In this document: positions 11,635-22,189 of the stretch, piece after piece
How the letters are laid out: every line of letters starts with the position of its first letter
Position numbering within the stretch: position 1 is the first letter of the stretch
Notes under the pieces: model-generated
Seen by the model: the letters and a program-made list of their open reading frames with translations, nothing else
Told to the model about the DNA's origin: nothing
The model's database searches: none
Position numbers and translations under genes: made by a program
NCBI GenBank assembly: GCA_030280995.1
Contig: JASXTE010000009.1
Location: 33,333,501-33,397,500 of the forward strand
Source of the DNA: Hemileia vastatrix
Taxonomy: Eukaryota; Basidiomycota; Pucciniomycetes; Pucciniales; Zaghouaniaceae
DNA length: 64,000 nt
Direction: 5' to 3'

Positions 11635-12568
11635 GTAGACTTTTACAATATTATAAAGAATTTGTAAGTTAAAAAGTCAGAGGGAGTTGGAAAATGTTTA
11701 TGAGCCAACCTTTTTCAATAAAGTAAAGACTTTGTAAGTTAGAAAGTCAGCAGGATTTGGCAAATGTTTATGAGCCAACCTATGAGTGACAGTAACAAGG
11801 TGCCACAAGTAATGCATGTTCAATCAGTGATATGGTAATTGATATTAATGAGATAACAATAAATGAGTATATATTAATATATTAACATTTTACAATATAA
11901 TAAAGACTTTGTAAGCTAAAAAGTCAGCGGGAGTTGGTGAATGATTATGAGCCAACCTAAGTGTATAGAGAAAACTAACAGTCAACAGAAAGGTGAACAA
12001 ATAGAGAACAGGGGAGTAATCAGATAATACCTATGAGTGACAGTAACGGGGTGCCACAAGCAATCACTATGCAATATACGGGGTGGACTTGCTAGAAAGT
12101 CCTCAACCTGAACTCAGATGGAACTCAGGTGGAACTCAGACTGAACTCATACTGAACCCATACTGAACTCTAATTGAACACCCACCTAAAACTGTTCTGC
12201 TTAGTGGTGTTCATCCCTGATTGTATGGTTCCTTTATCAATAGCTCAATTTGTGTTCAATCTGTGTTGAGTTTGGGTCCAAGGTTGCGGACTTGCTAGCA
12301 AGTCCGTCCCCCATATTGTGTGGTGAATGCGTGTTCAATCAGTGATATGGTAATTGATATTAATGAGTATATAATGTTGGGGAGACACATATATATATGT
12401 ATATAATAATTGTTATTATCTTTGTATAACCTATTATTCTAACCTAACACTGTAGCAGATAATACATATTACTGAAATAGATATGTGGTAGAAATTATAA
12501 TATGGAAATAGATGATGTGTTAACAGTATTATCATGAGTTAGGAAGAATATGTCACAGAAACTCAGCA
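11635..12568 (-). repeat. 3' LTR of copia-2 (carries a MITE)
   Basis: It matches the 5' LTR over the U3-like part (about 12326-12568 against 16890-17148) and in its terminal TGTAGAC. It holds three copies of a roughly 68-bp unit ending GAGCCAACCT (near 11645, 11713 and 11890), whereas the 5' LTR has two. The MITE at 12065-12325 interrupts it. Confidence 0.88.
12065..12325. mobile_element. 261-bp MITE with palindromic terminal repeats, inside the copia-2 LTR
   Basis: Its ends CACTATGCAATATACGGGG and, inverted, CACCACACAATATGGGGG are terminal inverted repeats, followed inward by the near-perfect palindrome GGACTTGCTAGCAAGTCC. Comparison with the empty site in the 5' LTR (around 16890) shows the exact insertion, with AAT duplicated on both sides. 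A short GAACTCAGATG-like motif is repeated several times behind the left end. It has no coding capacity. The 3-bp duplication fits a PIF/Harbinger-type or similar transposase (inference). Related ends occur at 58522-58562 and 59711-59748. Confidence 0.85.
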
Positions 12569-15500
12569 CTCTCCCTTGCTGATTAACTTGTGAGGAATTT
12601 TAAGGGTGGTGAGATGAGTTCTGAGTTTTACTCATTTGAGCACTTTGGTGAGCATGTCAGCTGGAATTGTGTCAGTTGCCATGTAGGGAACATTGAAAAT
12701 GTCATTCTCAACCTGCTCTCAAATCCAATGGAGTAGGATGTCAAGGTGTTTTGTGCGCGTGTGGTAGTAGGGATTCTTGGTGAGTGAAATACATCCTTGA
12801 TTATCATTGTAGATCTTGACTGGCACAGAACAAAAATATTTTTAGAATATTGTGATCTCATAGCAAATGTTTCAACCAAATAGCCTCTTTTCCGGCTTCA
12901 AAAAGGGCTTTTGCCTCTGATTCGGAAGTACTTAAGAACACAGTTGATTGCTTCATGGTCTTCCAGCTTGTGGTACAATTTTTCAAGGTGAACACATAAC
13001 CAGTGGTGGATCTGCATGTCTCAAGGCATGATCCAGGATCAGAATCACAATATCCGGTCAAGGGGATGAATTTATTTGTCGGCAGATTAAATTTGATCCC
13101 AAGATTGGACGTCCCTTTTAGGTATTGCAGGGTATGGGTGAATGCTTTCAAGTGACTCATTCCTGGTTTGTTGAGGAAATGAGAAAACTGACTGCAAGTA
13201 AAGGCCAAGTTGGGTCTAGTGAATTGATTAAGGTAGTTGAGGTGTCCTACTTCTGACCTGTAATTTAATCCTGAGTCAACAAATTGTTTGTGGTCCTCAC
13301 TGTCAGTGTCAGTAAGTTGTGAGTTAGTATCCATAGGGGTGGATATGGATTTTCAGTCAGCCATCTTATACAGGCGCAAGATGGCTTTGATTTCATTCGA
13401 TTGAGACAAAGTGATGGATTTGTCCTCAAATTCCTGAATCACCTTAATACCCAGTATCATTTGAGATTCCAATATGTCTTCCATTTCAAATTTTTTAGAG
13501 ATTAGGTCCTTGAACCATTGAATTTCTTTACCAAAGATGGAGAAATTGTCAACGTGGACGTGAAAAAAACATGGTCTGTTTGTGTCTTTGTGTATGAATA
13601 AGGCCATGTCCATGGTGCTACACAGAAAATTATTGTTGATGAAGAAATGTTTAACAAGCTGGTATCAGCATCTAGAAGCCTGCTTGAGGCTGTAAAGAGA
13701 TATTTTATGGATTAATACAGGATTTTTAAGCTTTGAGGGTCTGTCCACCCCTTTTGGTAGCCGCATGTAAATAGTCTCCTCAGGGATGCCATTTCAGAAC
13801 ATAGATTTTGCGTCCATTTGATGAAATTCCCAACCCTCTGTAAAAGAAAGGGCTAAGAGTAATTGTAGAGTTGTCAATCTTCCAGTCGGGGCAAAGGTCT
13901 TGGTGTAATCAATACCAAATTTTTGTGAAAAGCCCTGTGCACACAGTCTTTCTTTGAATTTACTGACTTTGTCATTGTGGTCCAGCTTGATCTTAAATAC
14001 CCAACTGCTACCAGTAGGTTTGGAATTTCTAGGTTGTTCAACAACTTCCCACACTCCTTTGGCATGCAATGAGTTTAATTCAGAATCAATTTCCTCTTTC
14101 CACTGGGAACAATTGTGGCTCTTCAGTGCTTTGTCGTAATTTTCTGGAGTGAAGAGTGTTTTGGAAATGGGTACTAGCGCATGAAGGGCATTTTCATGGG
14201 TGACATTAGCCTAACCATGATTTTGATTGGTTTGGCTCCTAGTTCTTCTCCCTTCAATGGTGTTGGACAGATCAATGTCTGATGAAATGTTTTGAGGGGC
14301 AACATTACTGGTTGTTCTATATTCCCAGAATCTCGAAGTGCGGGTTGGTTCAGGAGGATCTGGCTCTGAACTTAGGAGTTCAGTGGCGTCCAATTGGGCA
14401 GAGTGGAAATCATTGTCTTTGTCTGCGCTAGGGCTCTCTGTTTGGATTGAACTATCACTTTCTGCCTCTGGTATTCTTGCAACATCAATGCATTCATCTT
14501 TGATGAAAAGATTGGGCCACAATATTTTAGGTTTAGCTGGCTTATAAAACGGGAAATTTTCCTCATTAAATATGACATTTTGAGAATAGAACAGCTTATT
14601 TGTCTCAAGGTTCAGAACACAATAATAATTATGCTCCTTGTGAAAGCCTAACAGACATGCTTTAGCAGCATTACTGCTAAACTTACCAGAGCATACCTTC
14701 TTATCAACCATTGCATATTCCAGACATCCAAAAGTCCTGGGGTTGTTGATTTTTGGTTTATTTTTGAATAACATTTTGAAGGGAGATAGGAATTTGTCAT
14801 TCAATCTTGTGGGGGTATGATTTTCAATAAAGATGGCAGTGTTAATGGCTTCCCCCCAGTAATCATGTGGCATGTTTGCCTTGAACATCATGGCCTTTGC
14901 CATTTTCACTGAGGTGTGATTGCCTCTTTCTGTGATAGGGTTTTTTGGGGGGTATAAGGAGATGTAACTATGATTTTAAAGCCTTCCTTCTCGGAGAGGT
15001 TGTAAAACTTCTTGTTGACAAACTCCCCACCTCTGTTGCATACAAGGTTTAGCAGTTTCTTGTCAGTCAGGTTTTCAGAATATTTCTTAAAAAATACAAA
15101 TTTCTCAAAGGCATCTGACTTATTTTTGAGTAAATATACAAATGTGTACAATGAATATGAATCAGTCAATTTAAAATAATATTCATTGCCGGATTTACTT
15201 TTAATTAATCTACCACTGAGGTCACAATGAATGTACTGTAAGGGTCTAGTTGCTTTTGGAAAATTTCCAGAGAATGGTAATCTATGAATTTTAGCCTTGA
15301 TGCAATGCTTGCAGAATATGGAGGTAATGGAATCATCAAACAGGCTGTTCAGATGCTTAAGAATCCTTTTCACGTAGTCCAAGTTGATGTGACCAGGTTG
15401 TTTGTGCCAAGAGAGCAAGTCAGATTTCTTGACAGATGCAATAAGTGATGTTTCAGGGGAAGTTGACTTACTGCATTGCAAGTGGATTTGATATAGATTT

Positions 15501-16681
15501 GAACCCGTTATCAATTTGCCCAACAAAACCTTGCCTCCAGTGTCATTCTTAATGACAAATGTCCTGTCAGTATCAACATTCATTTGAAATCCTTTCTTTA
15601 TGAAAGAAGCAAGTGAAATCAAATTTCAGCTGATTTTCAGAATGTGTAAACAGCCTGGGATCAGAATAGCTTCATTTTTATTGTTGGTGAGCTGGACTAA
15701 TCCAATACCTTTGGCATAAATCATGGCTCCATTCCTGACTCTGATTGGTACATGGATATGACAATTAGTTGTGAATGACTTGCGGTTTGAAAACATGTGA
15801 GAAGATGCTCCCAAGTCAAATATAAGTTTTGGAGCATTGGGTGTATTTTTGGTGACTGCCGAATACAGGTGCAATATTTCATGTGATATATTGGCAACTT
15901 CAACATTTGTCAAATCGGTTTTGGCTTTTCCTTTTGCGTTTGAACAAAGCTCTGGGTGCAATGTCCAACATTGATCCTCGGTGTGAGGACATTTTGGATT
16001 ATGCTTTCCATTCCCACAATACTCGTGCCATTTATTCAGATTTGTCTTTTCTTTTTTGGTGGTGAAGAGAGCTATCTCAGGCAAATTGAGTCAATCAGCA
16101 ATTAAACTGAGCTTCTTGAAGACGACTTCCATGGTGAGTTGCTCTCTGGTATCTTCTGAGGTGTTTATGATCATGGCACGGTGCATCTCAAGAGAATTGG
16201 AAAGTTTATCAAGGATAAAGTAAGGGTAATGTTGGTCTTCAAACTTTTTACCAATTAGCGTGCGCTCATTAATGGAGGATTGAAGTTCTGTTAGGAAACC
16301 ACAGACATTCCCTTCTTTGCATTTGATGGCACTGAACCGCGTATAAGCTGCGGCAATATTAGTTGGTCCCACAGCGGAATACCTCTCAGCCAACTTTTTC
16401 CACAACCCCATGGGGTTTGACCTCTCAGTCTCGTTGACCAAGGTATTGAGATGAGTGTCATACAATTTTTGAATGATGATATTAGCAGCTCGACAGCATT
16501 TGGACAAGTACACTACTTTATTTTTGCTGTCTGTAGGGACTGGGACTTTTCCTTCCACCAGGTTGTCCAGCTCGCACTGCGACAGATAGAATATCATCTT
16601 TTGCCTCCGTGTTAGGTAGTTAGTCGAGTTAAGGATTGGGATATCCTGAAACAATTGTCCAGAATGATAGGTGGATTCCAT
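12563..16681 (-). pseudogene. copia-2 Gag-Pol polyprotein, inactivated
   Basis: The ATG at 16681 starts a UBN2-type gag (to 16091), followed by a Cys/His knuckle region and a protease whose motif reads DLGASSHMF (catalytic Ser replaced by Leu). Next come GAG-pre-integrase and integrase (15622-14906; the second catalytic Asp is Asn in VCNRGGEF), reverse transcriptase (14069-13353; the YVDD position reads HVDNF) and RNase H (13334-12858, SESEAKALF). Breaks include TGA between gag and protease (16088-16090), TGA after HILKIS, a 1-nt loss in an A-run near 14940, and TGA in AF*NGIPEE. The C terminus runs to the LTR edge. Confidence 0.9.
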
Positions 16682-16713
16682 AGTAGCCTGCTGAGCTCCT
16701 CAGACTTTTAGTC

Positions 16714-17148
16714 TGTAGACTTGTACAATATAACAAAGACTTCGTAAGTTACAAAGTCAGCAGGAGTTGGCAAATGTTTATGAGCCAACCTTTTACAATA
16801 TAATAAAGACTTCGTAAGTTAGAAAGTCAGCGGGAGTTGGCAAATGTTTATGAGCCAACCTATGAGTGACAGTAATGAGGTGCCACAAGTAATGCGTGTT
16901 CAATCAGTGATATGGTAATTGATATTAATGAGATAACAATCAATGAGTATATAATGTTGGGGATACACATATATATATGTATATAATAATTGTTATCATC
17001 ATTGTATAACCTATTACTCTAACCTAACACTGTAGCAGATAATACACATTACTGAAATAGGTACGCGGTAGAAATTATAATATGGAAATAGATGATGTAT
17101 TAACAGTATTCTCATGAGTTAGGAAGCATATGTCACAGAAACTCAACA
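16714..17148 (-). repeat. 5' LTR of copia-2
   Basis: 435 bp, ends TGTAGAC...CTCAACA on the plus strand. It contains two tandem copies of the roughly 68-bp GAGCCAACCT unit (16733-16800, 16801-16861). The right flank AAAAT matches the left flank of the element. It shows the MITE-free state of the site that is occupied in the 3' LTR. Confidence 0.9.
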
Positions 17149-17799
17149 AAAATTTCTAAAAAAAATAACACTAATGAACATTCTCAGTATGCTAGAGAGT
17201 GTAAAGGTTATGTAAAAATTTTGTAACAATTGCCTAAAAAATTATCAAAAACTCTTATGGCCTCTACGCAAAATAAAAATTGTTATGTATCAATTGCACA
17301 AGCATTGCATAATTTTCGCATTCAACGGTGTAAATTTTTTTTTTGGTAGTGTGTTAATATTCAAATTTCAGGCATATTGAACAGTTTTGATCTGCTGATT
17401 GATCAAATTTTACAGCAATTCAAAATCCAGTTTAGAAAAAATCAAATTAGATTGGAAATTGAAGATTTTGCGTTTCATTGAGATCAGAAAAATACATTAA
17501 ACAGAACATGGATGTGGGTTTAGCTCCAAGTGTAAAAGCTTAATACTAAAATATTATATAAATGTTTTTAGCTTTACAAAGCTACGATCAAAAATAAAAA
17601 ATTGAATAATTATAAAGAAATATAGATTGTTCTTTTCTATGGCCGTGTGAATTCATTAAATGTCGTAAAATGAAAAAAGTAAATATCATGTCCATAATTA
17701 TCATTAAATGTCTTTTATAACGTGAACTTCGTCTCTTATCTTATGAGTCAAAAAACGGATCGGTAGGAATGCGAGAGTGAAGTGGTGATTGGGAGTTTC
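17149..17799. other. Intergenic, 3' side of the NRAMP gene
   Basis: AT-rich and without a reading frame or recognisable repeat. It presumably contains the 3' UTR and polyadenylation region of the minus-strand transporter gene. Confidence 0.5.
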
Positions 17800-20549
17800 T
17801 CAAGTTAATTTTTTAGATAGGTGGTAAAACGCGTAAACGTTGGCGGCGCAAATACCTAGAAGAATGGTAATTACCAGACAATTGAGGATAAAGTGGTTAG
17901 CAAATGAATATAATTTTTTGCTTGGAATTCCAACTTCAATATCCTCTACTTCAGATTTCTGAAAGTTGGGTTGAAATTGTTCTAATGATTGGCGGTATGA
18001 GTTTTCAATGAAGGTAGTTTCATTGAGTGGACTTTGACCTTTTTGAGAAAATGAATGCCTTTGGTGTAGTGTGCGCAGCGGGAAACTTGGCGGATTATAA
18101 GCAATCTCATAATTAGAAGGTGAGCTGAAAGACCTCTGGTGAATGTTATTGAAATTCTTTTCATTAGGCTCTTGGGTTGAAAGAGCTTCATTTTGAGAAT
18201 GGAGAGGGGTTAAATCGTTTTCCAAGGACATTATTCTTTTACTGGAAGAAAATTTTATGAGAGCCAAGGCTACAAAACTATTTTTAAACAAAATTAAATA
18301 AATCAGCTTGTGAAAAAAATAAACGAAAGAAGATAAACTTAACGGGAAAACCACCGATAAAGCCACTTGACTTCCCACCAATAAGCCATCTATTCCTGCT
18401 TTTTTATAGATACCAGTCGCAAGAGCTGCAGGTACTATTCCAATAAGTCTCATTATGGTACGTCGAAGAATGAGGTCTATGGAATATCACGCAAGTTTCA
18501 ATAGGTTCAGAGAATTGTTGTTCTTCAGTCAAGACATGAAGATGAAAGTTATCATACTAATGTCCCAGCCTAAAAAACCTTTATCTATAACTTCGCCCGA
18601 AAGAGCCACAGCTACGGAAGCAGCCTGAGCTGATAACCAGAGTGACAATGCAAATAATACTGCAAAGGGTTGACCTAGCATAGATTTTATCAGACTATGG
18701 ACAAAAAATATATCTGCCTCTGGCGGTCTCGCCCCTTTCGGAAATTCAATATATGGGTAGTGAACTGCTGATGCTGAAATGATCAAAATCGCACAATTGA
18801 TAGCTACAGGGTGACAAAAGAATTGATATTAGGCGCTATAAGTGCTATTTGATGTTGGGAATGATCAGAAAAAGTAAACAATGCACCTAAAGGTAAGATA
18901 AAAACTGAAGCTGCAATGTCAAAGGTAGCATGTGCAAGATATAATTTAGAGGTTGAGGCTGTTTTCTTTTGCGGAACACTTTTTGCTTCTGCGTTGACTG
19001 TAATCACATGGATTGTACCATCTTTTGATGTGGATTCGGTTATGTTATATTCCGCATTCCCGGTAGATTTTTCAGAAATATCCTTTGAGGAAAAATGTGA
19101 AGTTTTAGGTTTCTCTAGGTGAACATCCGTGGCCATACTAGAGCCTAAAAAAATTGTGTGAGGTCCAACCAAAGATCCTACATTTTTTAAATGAGCAAAT
19201 AAAATGTGGTAAAAAAGTTAGTGTGGGGTCTTTGGAGATTTACCAGCAGACTTATTTTTTAAAAAGGAAGGCGTGAGCGGAGTGAGTTAAAGAAACACAT
19301 ACCTATAATGCCTACGATGATATATGGACCTTGATCAGAAAACATTTTATAACTTGGTACAAGTGAATCAAAGACATGTGGCCATTTAGGCTCTACTTTG
19401 AACATTATGACTAGCGAAATAATCATAACGACCAGCATTAGCATGGAGAGACCGATCTCAAAGATCCTTTTTGAATTTTTGAGTGCCATTCCTGGAGGAC
19501 CTCTAACAAGAAGCCAAAAGAAAGGAATGTCGATACAAGTCATAGCTGTGCACACATATAATGGTATTTTTGGAAAAAGACTAAAAAAAAAACAAAAGCT
19601 TTCATTGAACTTCTAATGCTCTCCTGAAATTAGGTTCAGAATTACTCACAGATGTATGGCAATCGCTGAACCCAGGAGTTGGCCCATGTCAGTGAATCTA
19701 TGAGTTGAGACTAAGTTAGTAAACTTTGTTGGTGAATAGAATTTTATAATTGGCTAAAGAACAAAGGTGAAATTTGTGAAAAATTTAGTCATTTACAAGA
19801 CGCCACATGTGGACACAAACCACATTGGATATAATCCAAAGCCTTTCCATAATTTTGGGTTTTTTGATCTATTAACACAAGCTTCTCGACAATGTTGGGA
19901 CAAATCTGTTCGCCCCCCATTATTTTAGAATTTCCAGAAATATTTTGGTTGATCCCAAAGGCAAAGAAAATGAATCAGTATCCTTTAATCATGAAATTGT
20001 CGTCTATATCTGAGACTAAGTTTGTGAATAGTGTTAATCGCTGACCTTTTCCAGTTACTGCTCCCAGTCTACAAGCGAGTATCTGAAATATGATGGCGAT
20101 GAGAGTTGCGAAGAAAAGAACGAGCAGGTGGGAATATCCATTTGAAGCACCTGAACTTAAATTAGTGGCCCACTAATAAAGAATGAGTTGAGTGTTACTG
20201 AAGTATTTTTGAGAAGATAAGCAACCTCAGTAAAAAATAAATACTTACATTACCCGGATCAACGTACGTAGAACTTTATGGGTACCCCCATGAAAACAAT
20301 AAATCAGCTTTTAAAGCGTGCAAAAAATAAGAATTCAAATTCAAATTATGAAATCAAGACTTACCACGCCAAAATGCCCGGCCCAATAAATTTAGCATGT
20401 CTTGCCACCACAATTTTTATCTTTTCAAGTGTGCGTTGTAACGGGATTGGAATTGGTCCCACAGGATAAGCGCGCAACTGCTCAATTTCATGGTTTGTTG
20501 AGTGTCGTTTAGTAAATTCATTTAATCCTTCGGATTCAGAAACTGACAT
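17800..20549 (-). CDS. NRAMP-family divalent metal transporter, 10 exons
   Basis: Proton-coupled uptake of Mn2+/Fe2+ across a membrane is the family role. My exon model (minus): 20549-20365, 20273-20249, 20172-20046, 19905-19797, 19697-19650, 19580-19303, 19177-18887, 18803-18558, 18476-18344, 18277-17800. Every junction is GT-AG and the frame stays open for 639 residues. Family marks: HAKFIGPGILA then VDPGN (residues 66-70, TM1 metal site), the TM3 region TDLSQHCR-like, GPHTIFLGSS (TM6, about 262), ALSGEVIDKGFLGW and RLIGIVPA...SQVALSVVFP. A hydrophilic loop of about 55 residues precedes TM7, and a hydrophilic tail precedes the last membrane segment. Odd: the usual Met of the TM6 MPH motif is Gly. 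The start ATG was chosen as the first in frame; an upstream extension has only a TTG. Confidence 0.9.
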
Positions 20550-22189
20550 ATTTATATAGGAAGTTGATGAAGAGAGATATAAAAAAATCGTTAGTCGTAA
20601 TGCTGTTTGATTGAAGGTGCAGCAATGCAGTGAGTTCAATACATTGAGAATGATTGTAAGACATGTTTATATAGCAAAATAAGACTAAAGATAAAGAAAA
20701 ATGAGTAATGCGTAATATTGGAAAGACTTAATAGTATTGGCGGGGCATTACCTAGGCTAGTATCAACGTGTGAAAATTTGGAAAGTAGCAAATTTGGCCA
20801 CTAGCAAGGCACTAATGGGTGAAGCTAGCGGGAAAACCATCATACTTGGAGAAATATTTCTTGGTCAGAAAACGGAGTCGTGAGTTCACGTGCCGGAAGT
20901 TCACCTTCACTTGAGATCTACTTGTTCGGTGCTGGGAGAATTTATTATTCACTTCGTAACTAGCCATAAGTCTTACAAATACATCACATATTCATTTTTG
21001 AGGAAAGCGCTAGCATTTAAACTCTCTTGAAAAACTGGATGAGACGCGCGTTCGAAAAGCCGCAGCGGGCACACAGCCATTTTATGACGGGTATCTTGAA
21101 AGAAGTCATGGTCTAAGATTCGGTGTGAATATATTGTAACTAGTGAGCGAATTTCAAGCAATCCACCGCAACACTCCTCTGTAAGAAGGCAATTTCATCA
21201 GCACATATTTAGTTGTGCGCAAGTTTAACACTTTCGTTTGTTATATCACAAGATGAATATATAATCAAATTTGAAACAATTACCTGCTTAAATATCAGCA
21301 CCATTACGTGTGCAAGCGGTAAAATTCATTGTGAAATCCGTTGGAATCAATCTCCAAGTGAAGTGAAACCAATCAGAGTTAGTATTCACGATGAAAGCAG
21401 CATTACAAGAAACCCAACCCCTTGATAAAGAAAATCGATACAAGCAAGAAGATTTTCTCCACGTATAAAATTTTGGTGACCTGCGCCAACTTTGTTTTGA
21501 TTTCAGCTAGTTTAGCCATTAATTGCTACTCTCTATGTTTCCAGAAAGAAACTGCAGACCAACATTAATCTACCCAGGAGGGGAAGTTTCTTAGGATAAG
21601 ATGGTGGGTGTATGTACAAATCAAATTTACAAATGTATCCATTAATAATTACCACAGAACAAGGAAAGAAAACCCACTATCTATGTTTCACAGCTCGAAG
21701 TTATCAATGTGGATTGTAGAGTTTTCGAAATGAGTCTTCCCAAGGCTGAAACAATAATAATTACTGAGATACTTTTCAAAAAAATTCAAGAAAAAAAGGA
21801 AAGTTGTTTTTGCGAGAATTGAGCACAAGAAATTCTATGGGTCATAACCTTTTACTACTATATATAAGCAGTAAGGTATTAATATAATAGCATTAATATT
21901 TATAGTACTTGTTTTACGTCATGTATTATTTTTTTCGTTAATTTGATTCGAAAAAAGCTCAACATTCACTTTAACTTAAGCCTGATGCAAATTGATATCA
22001 TTATTATAATTATTTGAAAAAATTGAGCCAAAATGACTGAAAGAAATTGCTGCGCATCTGATGAGAAGGGATTTTTTGTTATGCAATGTCGTTATGCAAT
22101 ATGTCTGGCTTTCCTGAATTTTTCGTCTTGAGACTAAAGAATTATTTCTGTTCTTAGGCCTTCGGTCTATTTGAACGCAGGCCCACAAA
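20550..22189. promoter_or_regulatory. 1.6-kb divergent intergenic region (NRAMP / GCFC genes)
   Basis: This is the shared upstream region of two genes transcribed away from each other. Most is AT-rich with no clear feature. One subregion, about 20870-21170, is noticeably richer in CpG and holds a 30-codon minus-strand ORF beginning MTSFKIPVIKWLC that I cannot assign. No TATA or known operator can be supported. Confidence 0.45.

Larger units (their letters stand above)
11635..17148 (-). mobile_element. Complete but inactive Ty1/copia element copia-2
   Basis: Both LTRs are present (3' LTR 11635-12568, 5' LTR 16714-17148). Their ends are TG...CA and a 5-bp target duplication AAAAT flanks the element on both sides (11630-11634 and 17149-17153). 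A purine-rich tract abuts the 3' LTR at 12569-12580. The internal region encodes a copia-order polyprotein on the minus strand. The 3' LTR has gained a 261-bp MITE and an extra tandem unit, so the two LTRs now differ greatly in length (934 and 435 bp). Confidence 0.92.

Noticed and set aside
18804..19172. Hypothesis that the NRAMP region is a pseudogene because of stops between pieces
   Set aside because: Every break is resolved by GT-AG introns that keep frame across ten exons, so no lesion is needed.
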